A model generated the notes under the pieces. The model ran no database searches and was not told where the DNA came from. It saw nothing but the letters and a program-made list of their open reading frames with translations. DNA of 49,623 nt, taken from assembly GCF_000422905.1 (NCBI RefSeq), contig NZ_KE383950.1, forward strand, positions 1-49,623, written 5' to 3'. Shown one piece after another: positions 44,201 through 49,623 of this stretch. The DNA comes from Paenibacillus alginolyticus DSM 5050 = NBRC 15375. Lineage in GTDB: Bacteria; Bacillota; Bacilli; Paenibacillales; NBRC-103111. Numbering within the stretch: position 1 is the first letter of the stretch; the number at the start of each line of letters is the position of its first letter. Made by a program: the position numbers and the translations under genes.

Positions 44201-46201
44201 TTAATGGGCCGCGGCTTCTCCTTGCTTCCGATGCTGGATCATCGTTGCTGTCAAACCAATCAATGCAGCGATGAACAGGTACCCGAGCATAATCAAGGCA
44301 TAATGCCCGATTTGCGTGTGGCCACCTAGTGTAATGACATGTTGAAGCCCATGGAGAGCATATGTCATCGGCAAGCATTGACCGATCGCTTTCATAACTG
44401 GAGAGCTCAGTTCCGTTGGAAACGTTCCGCCGCATGTGGCAAGCTGCAGAATTAACAAGGTCACCGCTGCGAATTTACCGACCAGACCGAATAAGTTTAT
44501 GAGCATGAGAATAATCGTCAGGAATGTAAAGGATACTAATAAGGTAAATAATATGAACAGCGGAATGCTTGTAACTTGCAATTTGAACCCAAGAAGAACG
44601 ATCGTATCAACAATTGCCGTTTGGATTAAACCGATTGTATAGAATAGGCCAAGTTTATTTGTAAAGTGCGTGCTTCCAGCAATATTAGGTTCTTGCCGAC
44701 GACCAAGAGGAAGGATATTGGCCGCCATGATGCCACCGACGAAGAAGGCCAGGCATAAGAAATACGGAGCAATGCCGCTGCCGTAGTTAGGTACGTTCGT
44801 CACCTTCGATTCGACAAGCTGAACAGGTTCGGCAAACATCGATGACCTAGCATCATCCATATGAATACCTGACGTTTTCAGTGCCGCATCATTTAGTTTG
44901 CTCGAAAGTTCTCCGGAACCGTCTGTCAACTGAATGAGTCCGTTCATCAGTTCATTTGTACCTGTATCTAGCCTTTGACCGCCGTTCGCGAGTGTTTGAA
45001 CTCCTCCAGCAAATAACTCGAAACCGTTGCCCCATTTCACAAAGCTCATCTGCAGCTTCGCTGCGCCGCCGGATAATTGCGTAACTCCGTCAGTAGCCAG
45101 CTTAAGCTTGCTACCGAAGGTTTGAATACCTTCACTCGTTTGGACTTGTCCATCACTTAACTTTTGCGAGCTATCCGAAAGCTTGGACAGAGCTGCGGAC
45201 ATTCGTTCTAAGTTTGATGTCAATCCTTCGGATGCTTTCACGAGGCTTTGCAGCTTATCATCATTAGCAGCATCAGGATGTGCGCTGACATAGTCGGCCA
45301 ATGCCTTGTTCAGACTTTTTGCGTCCTGTGCAGCTTGAGCTTGTCCCTGAGCGGCTTGTTTGCTGCCGTCCGACCACTCTATCAAGCCTTGAGAGATCTG
45401 AGACGAGCCGAATTCGATCGACTGAAGGCTATCGGCAAGCCGGTTCATATGTTCAGCCATATTGGCAGTTCCTTCAGCAGTGCTCTGGACTCCTTGCTGC
45501 AGCTGGTGTTCGGTTTCCGTTAGTTGGCCGCTGCTCTCTTGTAACCTCGAGGCACCTCCGGATATTTGGCGAATGCCATCCGTCAGCTGGGAGAACCCAT
45601 CTTTGGCACGGGATGTGCCTTGATTTAAGGATTTGGCGCCGTTTCCAGCGTCACTAATGCCTTTTGCCAGCTCTTGCATATTAGCGAAAACGCCGTCAGC
45701 ATAAGATTTGGTAATGCTCGCGTCGATTTTTGCCTTCATCTCCTTGACGGCCGAAGAGCCGACTTGGGAAGCAACGTAGTTGGTTCCGGCATTCGTTCTA
45801 TAAATCAGCTGTGCCGGCTTCGGATGTTCGTCCATGAGCGTCCCGACTTCTTTGGAGAAATTTTCAGGCACCATGATCGTCATATAATATTGTCCGTCTT
45901 TTAAGCCGTCTTCAGCTTCAACTGAAGTAACGAAATGAAAGTCTAGCTCTTTGTTTTTTTGAAGCTCGGCAACAAAATCGTCACCCGCGTGGATAGGCTT
46001 GTTGTCCAACATGGATCCTTGGTCCATATTCACAATAGCGACAGGTAATTCAGTCAGTCTGCCATAGGGATTCCAGTACCCAGCTAGAAATAATCCGGCG
46101 TAGATTAGGGGAACCAGAACCAAAAATCCGAGTGCGATTCGCCCGTGCTTATGCTGAAGCAGAGCCTTCCAATCCCTGAGGATGAGTTGAACACTCTTCA
46201 T
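44201..46201 (-). CDS. YhgE/Pip family membrane protein
   Basis: Large membrane protein of 666 residues. One N-terminal membrane helix (about 22-42), then a long extracellular region with repeated coiled-coil units (QLTDGIRQISGGASRLQ, KLSDSSQKLSDGQVQTSEGI and similar), then five or so C-terminal helices of the ABC-2 permease type (from about 485). This matches YhgE/Pip proteins, linked to type VII secretion and phage receptor function in other Bacillota. Weak ribosome-binding site (GGAAGTGAAG). Divergent from a LysR regulator, which may control it. Confidence 0.88.
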   Translation of the reverse strand: MKSVQLILRDWKALLQHKHGRIALGFLVLVPLIYAGLFLAGYWNPYGRLTELPVAIVNMDQGSMLDNKPIHAGDDFVAELQKNKELDFHFVTSVEAEDGLKDGQYYMTIMVPENFSKEVGTLMDEHPKPAQLIYRTNAGTNYVASQVGSSAVKEMKAKIDASITKSYADGVFANMQELAKGISDAGNGAKSLNQGTSRAKDGFSQLTDGIRQISGGASRLQESSGQLTETEHQLQQGVQSTAEGTANMAEHMNRLADSLQSIEFGSSQISQGLIEWSDGSKQAAQGQAQAAQDAKSLNKALADYVSAHPDAANDDKLQSLVKASEGLTSNLERMSAALSKLSDSSQKLSDGQVQTSEGIQTFGSKLKLATDGVTQLSGGAAKLQMSFVKWGNGFELFAGGVQTLANGGQRLDTGTNELMNGLIQLTDGSGELSSKLNDAALKTSGIHMDDARSSMFAEPVQLVESKVTNVPNYGSGIAPYFLCLAFFVGGIMAANILPLGRRQEPNIAGSTHFTNKLGLFYTIGLIQTAIVDTIVLLGFKLQVTSIPLFILFTLLVSFTFLTIILMLINLFGLVGKFAAVTLLILQLATCGGTFPTELSSPVMKAIGQCLPMTYALHGLQHVITLGGHTQIGHYALIMLGYLFIAALIGLTATMIQHRKQGEAAAH

Positions 46202-46343
46202 AATCCATCTTCACTTCCTTATAATTTGCTCTTTAATTGAACTCACATCCTTTATTGTAGCTACTCCAAATGATAAAGTATAATACATAATTTATTATAA
46301 AATGATAGCTTTTAGGCTATTAGCGTAAGGGAATGATCACTCA

Positions 46344-47261
46344 TTGGAGTTTATACAGCTGCACTATTTTCAAACCGTTGCCCGCTTGGAGCACATGACT
46401 AAAGCGGCGGAAGAACTTCAAATCGCCCAACCTTCCTTAAGCAAGACTATTGCTCGTCTAGAAAATGATTTGGGCGTACATTTATTTGACCGCAAAGGCC
46501 GCCAAATCCGCTTGAATCCGTTCGGAAAAGCTTTTCTTGCTAGGGTGGAACGTGCATTCATGGAATTGAACGAGGGGAAAAGGGAGCTCAATGATTTAGC
46601 AGGGCTGCATGAAGGAACGGTCACGTTGGCCGTGACGATTCCCCGAATATTGCCAGAATTGTTGGGTGCTTTCTTAACGCAATTTCCACATGTAAGGCTT
46701 CGGCAGTTGATTGAATCGACTTCCTCCATGAGGCGCCTGCTGGAAAACGGGGAAATCGACTTGTGCATTTCTTCAATTCCGATCGAAGGCTCCGACATCG
46801 AATGGAAACCGCTCATGACGGAGGAAATCTTCCTGTTAGCCCCGCCTGAGCATCGGTTAGCAGATCGTGATGCGATCTCTCTTTCGGAAGTAAAGGATGA
46901 GCCATTTATTAGTATGAACGAGGGGTACGGCTTTCGGAACCTGACGGACGCATTTTGCCGAGAGGCTGGTTTTACGCCTAATATTGCTTTCGAAGGGGAT
47001 GAACCGAATATTATCGGCAGCTTGGTACGCAAAGGGTTGGGCGTTGCCTTCGTGCCTGCCTTGTCCCTCCCGGATACAACGGTTCCTTCACCTGTACGGC
47101 TTCGGATCACGTCTCCTGCCTGTCACCGAACAATCGGAATGGCCTGGTCAAAAAGTCGTTATCTTTCACAGGCTGCCGGGCGGTTTCAGCAGTTTATCGT
47201 GGACTATTTCGCTAAGCTAAACTGCATAACAGAGAGCATCCACCCCGAGGAGGTAGTGTGA
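46344..47261 (+). CDS. LysR-family transcriptional regulator
   Basis: Regulator of 305 residues. N-terminal winged helix at 1-60 (YFQTVARLEHMTKAAEELQI, QPSLSKTIARLENDLG) and a LysR substrate-binding domain behind it. TTG start; AAGGGA lies 11 bases upstream, and no other start in frame is better. Divergent from the YhgE-like gene, 142 bases apart, the usual arrangement of a LysR protein and its target. Confidence 0.92.
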   Translation: MEFIQLHYFQTVARLEHMTKAAEELQIAQPSLSKTIARLENDLGVHLFDRKGRQIRLNPFGKAFLARVERAFMELNEGKRELNDLAGLHEGTVTLAVTIPRILPELLGAFLTQFPHVRLRQLIESTSSMRRLLENGEIDLCISSIPIEGSDIEWKPLMTEEIFLLAPPEHRLADRDAISLSEVKDEPFISMNEGYGFRNLTDAFCREAGFTPNIAFEGDEPNIIGSLVRKGLGVAFVPALSLPDTTVPSPVRLRITSPACHRTIGMAWSKSRYLSQAAGRFQQFIVDYFAKLNCITESIHPEEVV

Positions 47262-47359
47262 ACAAACAAAAAATCCGCAACCTTATAGGGTACGGATTGT
47301 CGGATTGGTTGGTAGAAGCTCGTAACTAAGATCCAATTGAACCGGTGTTTAAACCGCTT

Positions 47360-47581
47360 TCAAATTATTTCGCTTTTAACGATGTAAGGAAGATGATCAC
47401 AAGAGATATCCGCTTTGAGATCAAGGATACATTGCAAAGCTTGCTTCTCATCAATACTCAGAATACTGGTCAAGTAAAATAGCATGTGATCATAGACTGA
47501 GCCGAATTTCTCTAGTTCGTTGGGGTTATCGGACAAATATTTTTGATGTTGCTTAACGAAATTCTCGGTGACAGGATTCAA
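47360..47581 (-). CDS. hypothetical 73-residue protein
   Basis: Small soluble protein without a family I recognise; helix-rich, with FGSVYDHMLFYLTSILSIDE in the middle and two Cys. TTG start; GGAGGTA lies about 10 bases upstream, which supports translation. Stands alone between the LysR gene and the CBO0543 gene. Confidence 0.55.
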   Translation of the reverse strand: MNPVTENFVKQHQKYLSDNPNELEKFGSVYDHMLFYLTSILSIDEKQALQCILDLKADISCDHLPYIVKSEII

Positions 47582-47655
47582 AGTGATATACCTCCAACTG
47601 GTTATAAAATCAATCTATCACAATTGATTAGAGGTGAATAGGAATTTTTTTATAT

Positions 47656-48135
47656 CTATGGATTACCATACATTTTCTTTATTTTTTTGAAAAACCACAG
47701 ATAGTAACCGTATGAAATTAATAGAGTGAAGGTTATGGTAATGAAACTCCAATACCACTCCCAATTTAAGTATTTAATCAATTGAGTATACTTTACTAGA
47801 TTGACTTCAATTATTGTAATAACTGTTGGAAAAATAAGAATGTAAATAGATTTAACAAACCTTGATCTGTCTTTAGGAAAATGAACATTAAAAATGGCAC
47901 TTACGGAAGGGAAGACGAAAAATTCAAAAGTAAAACTTGATTTGTAAACTATCTTTAGAAACCCTACAGGGTATTCAATTAATCCTTTTTGGACAACCCA
48001 AGCACCAAATAACCAACTGGGAATTTGCATGAATAAAAAACTTACTTGTGCTTTGATCGAATTTTTCGGTTTAATAAATATCACCAGAAGAACAGCAGTA
48101 ATGATCCAAACTGAGTAAAGAATGATCATATCCAT
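47656..48135 (-). CDS. CBO0543 family membrane protein
   Basis: Polytopic membrane protein of 159 residues with four or five hydrophobic helices. The blocks SWLFGAWVVQKGLIEYP, FTFEFFVFPSVSAIFN and YLNWEWYWSFITI match what I know of the CBO0543 family of Bacillota; its function is unknown. Codon use is markedly more AT-rich than the flanking genes. Ribosome-binding site is weak. Confidence 0.8.
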   Translation of the reverse strand: MDMIILYSVWIITAVLLVIFIKPKNSIKAQVSFLFMQIPSWLFGAWVVQKGLIEYPVGFLKIVYKSSFTFEFFVFPSVSAIFNVHFPKDRSRFVKSIYILIFPTVITIIEVNLVKYTQLIKYLNWEWYWSFITITFTLLISYGYYLWFFKKIKKMYGNP

Positions 48136-48188
48136 AATTATCAGTCCCGTTATTTTAATACTTGAATTATCGTCAAAAGTGAAGAGTT

Positions 48189-48296
48189 TTAATCTTTATA
48201 GGTTAGATATCCGAAAAGCGCTTTTAGCCCAAAAAAATAACAGCCAAATAATAATCCTGAAACCATTATGATCAATGCGGCCCAATGATAAACCAC
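48189..48296 (-). CDS. possible 35-residue membrane peptide
   Basis: Short frame with one clear hydrophobic helix (WAALIIMVSGLLFGCYFFGL). It starts at a GTG directly after the TAG stop of the histidine-rich frame, in the same reading frame, without a separate ribosome-binding site. It could be a small membrane peptide, the downstream part of a frame broken by a stop codon, or chance. Confidence 0.3.
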   Translation of the reverse strand: MVYHWAALIIMVSGLLFGCYFFGLKALFGYLTYKD

Positions 48297-48557
48297 CTAA
48301 ATGGAAGTAGGACAGAGCCGCACGAGAAACTCGCCCGACTCTGTTTCAAATTTGTTAGTCTGTTCTTCTCTATGCCTACCTTGCCATCCACCTTGTTGGC
48401 CGGTCCACTGTCCACCTTCCATACCATGATAAGGCATTGGATAGTGATGCGGATGGTGAGGATGATGCGAATATGGAACAGGATAAATGATCACTGGATG
48501 ATGATGCATATGCGGATGATAATGGTGATGAGGGTGATATGGGTCAGTCAGCTTCAC
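48297..48557 (-). CDS. histidine-rich protein
   Basis: 86-residue frame with a His/Pro/Tyr-rich first half (DPYHPHHHYHPHMHHHP and HHPHHPHHYPMPYHG) and a Gly/Gln-rich segment. The composition suggests a metal-binding or spore-coat-like protein, but I do not recognise a family. Start is an uncertain GTG without a good ribosome-binding site. The last 20 codons lie over a hairpin (48312-48344), so the true end may be a terminator rather than coding sequence. Confidence 0.4.
   Translation of the reverse strand: MKLTDPYHPHHHYHPHMHHHPVIIYPVPYSHHPHHPHHYPMPYHGMEGGQWTGQQGGWQGRHREEQTNKFETESGEFLVRLCPTSI
48312..48344. terminator. hairpin at the 3' end of the His-rich frame
   Basis: ACAGAG/CTCTGT at the base and CGAG/CTCG at the tip form an interrupted stem around AAA. 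On the minus strand it falls at the end of the His-rich frame. No long T-run follows. Confidence 0.4.
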
Positions 48558-48660
48558 TATCCATTAACGATGAAATGCTGCTCAGTCGCATGTTAGATAG
48601 ATATTGAAATAATTCTCATTCTCGTTATACTAACACTATAACATTGGCCGTGAAGCACAC

Positions 48661-48716
48661 GCCGCTTTGACACATTCTCCACCTTCCTGGGTGAGATTGT
48701 GTCAAAGTGGCTTTTT
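48661..48716 (+). terminator. strong hairpin with T-run, no gene upstream
   Basis: GCCGCTTTGACACA and TGTGTCAAAGTGGC pair over 14 bp (one G-T) with further pairing CTC/GAG inside, followed by TTTTT. It looks like a plus-strand terminator, but no plus-strand gene precedes it. It could attenuate a leader transcript of the next gene, which starts 36 bases later. Confidence 0.75.
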
Positions 48717-48752
48717 CGGTTCAGCGGCCAATTTTAAGGAAGGAAGTGACAA

Positions 48753-49409
48753 GTGATAACTAGATTTGACCAAGCCTATGAGGAATGGATGAAATCAGTC
48801 ATTGCTCAAGAAGAAAATCACAGAAGGCGCGAATTATTGGAGAAGGGACTTGGCCATGGCACACGTGAATTTTTGCGTTTTGTCTGGTTTCCTGCTGTAA
48901 GAAATTTCAATGATTTATATCCCGAATGGGAGGTGCGTGATTCTAACAATGGGTATCGTTATCTGGACTTGGCTTATATGCCTGGTGGCGATGTAAAGGG
49001 AGGAATCGAAATACAAGGCTATGGACCCCACGCAAGAGACCTCGATGTGCGTCGCTTTAAGGACTTATGTTGGCGGCAATGTTTATTAGCACTTGACGAT
49101 TGGATCTTTATGCCGATTGCCTATCTTTCCATTACGGATGAACCCAAACGTTGCCAGCAGTTTGTACTTTCCTTTATTGGGAAGTTCATTGCGATGGATG
49201 TGCCTAAAAATTTGACCTGGCTTGAAGCTGAAACGATCCGTTACGCGAGACGGATACCTCGTCCATTTACGCCATCAGAATTGTCCTCCCATTTACGAAT
49301 TACAGACCAGCATGCGCGGCGGATTCTTCACAAGTTAGTTGAGCACCAATTTCTGTTTGTAGCCAGCGGTAGGCAACGTTATCGTTCTTACGCCTTACGA
49401 ACTCAATAA
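48753..49409 (+). CDS. nuclease-fold-like protein with C-terminal winged helix
   Basis: 218-residue protein without a named family known to me. Residues about 68-125 read like a DUF559/Vsr-type PD-(D/E)xK core: Asp72 in YRYLDLAY, Glu86 and Gln88 in GGIEIQGYGPHARD, His93, then the charged helix DVRRFKDLCWRQCLLALDDW and a strand. Residues about 170-216 look like a winged helix (PFTPSELSSHLRITDQHARR). It may be a DNA-binding regulator that kept a nuclease fold, or an active nuclease. GTG start with AAGGAAG and GGAAGTGA upstream. A strong hairpin precedes it. Confidence 0.6.
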   Translation: MITRFDQAYEEWMKSVIAQEENHRRRELLEKGLGHGTREFLRFVWFPAVRNFNDLYPEWEVRDSNNGYRYLDLAYMPGGDVKGGIEIQGYGPHARDLDVRRFKDLCWRQCLLALDDWIFMPIAYLSITDEPKRCQQFVLSFIGKFIAMDVPKNLTWLEAETIRYARRIPRPFTPSELSSHLRITDQHARRILHKLVEHQFLFVASGRQRYRSYALRTQ

Positions 49410-49623
49410 TTCTTATTTGATCAAAGAGCATAGATCTGAAGTTGCTACGAATTCAAGATGCGCTATTTTAAGCAAAAGATTAGCATTCAGCCTATACCCT
49501 ACTCCATAACGTCACTGGTGTTCGTTAAATCAATCGAGAAGGCGTATTCTCATGTATAAGTACAATGCGGGTCGTTAGCAATGACATTACAAGTGGGGCT
49601 GACGAAGAAAACTCGACGCAGAC
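49410..49623. other. end of window, no gene seen
   Basis: No open frame with a start site, hairpin or known element stands out in the last 214 bases; a gene may begin beyond the edge. Confidence 0.4.

Noticed and set aside
47258..47329. 23-codon frame overlapping the lysR stop, after GAGGAGGT (NKQKIRNLIGYGLSDW)
   Set aside because: The start resembles the N-terminus of some MFS carriers, but it is too short to support a call; an imperfect AATCCG/CGGATT hairpin lies in it. Probably the lysR 3' end.
48285..48596. 103-codon plus-strand frame opposite the His-rich frame
   Set aside because: Methionine-rich translation (MRMVRMMRIW) is the mirror of His codons on the other strand and has no start site.

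Overview
The window reads as chromosome of a spore-forming Bacillota, most likely a Paenibacillus. The grounds are an alpha/beta-type small acid-soluble spore protein, a YtaF-type sporulation membrane protein, Gram-positive ribosome-binding sites, several TTG/GTG starts, LplB/YtcP-type sugar permeases next to a YesM-type kinase and an AraC-type response regulator, and a CIRCE operator. No rRNA, tRNA, CRISPR array, prophage or complete insertion sequence was seen.

Layout. 1-752 is gene-free leader with dyads and a cre-like site. 753-7926 is a mannitol PTS operon (mtlA-mtlR-mtlF-mtlD) that continues into its own enzyme I and HPr. 8106-8981 is an aldo/keto reductase. 9214-11033 holds a MarR-like remnant, then motA-motB. 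11195-14258 holds a metallo-beta-lactamase-fold hydrolase and a chemoreceptor. 14413-18867 is the phosphate locus pstS-pstC-pstA-pstB-phoU, with two arrays of PhoP-box-like repeats on an exact 11-bp pitch. 19066-22610 holds two divergent signalling genes, a receiver-PAS-histidine kinase and an EAL-CBS-GGDEF protein; the gap between them carries two more PhoP-like boxes. 22596-30057 is housekeeping: HAD hydrolase, polA, mutM, ytaF, coaE, lytic transglycosylase, SASP, nrdR.

30240-32827 carries a 63-codon gene behind a class-I c-di-GMP riboswitch, a divergent 57-codon gene, and htpG under a CIRCE element. 33112-36264 holds an NAD(P)-binding protein and an MFS exporter divergent from its probable TetR repressor. 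36323-43616 is a sugar ABC-importer locus: kinase, regulator and binding protein on the minus strand, two permeases on the plus strand. 43703-47261 holds a VOC protein and a YhgE/Pip membrane protein divergent from a LysR regulator. 47360-49409 is an accessory tail of small or poorly characterised genes, ending in a protein that looks like a DUF559/Vsr-type nuclease fold joined to a winged helix.

How it fits together. Two systems converge on c-di-GMP: a probably active EAL/GGDEF protein with PhoP-like boxes upstream, and a c-di-GMP riboswitch about 8 kb away in front of an uncharacterised small protein. Two short structured repeat families and one 37-bp tandem repeat sit in intergenic positions. 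One copy of the 88-92 bp family supplies the stop codon of its neighbour.
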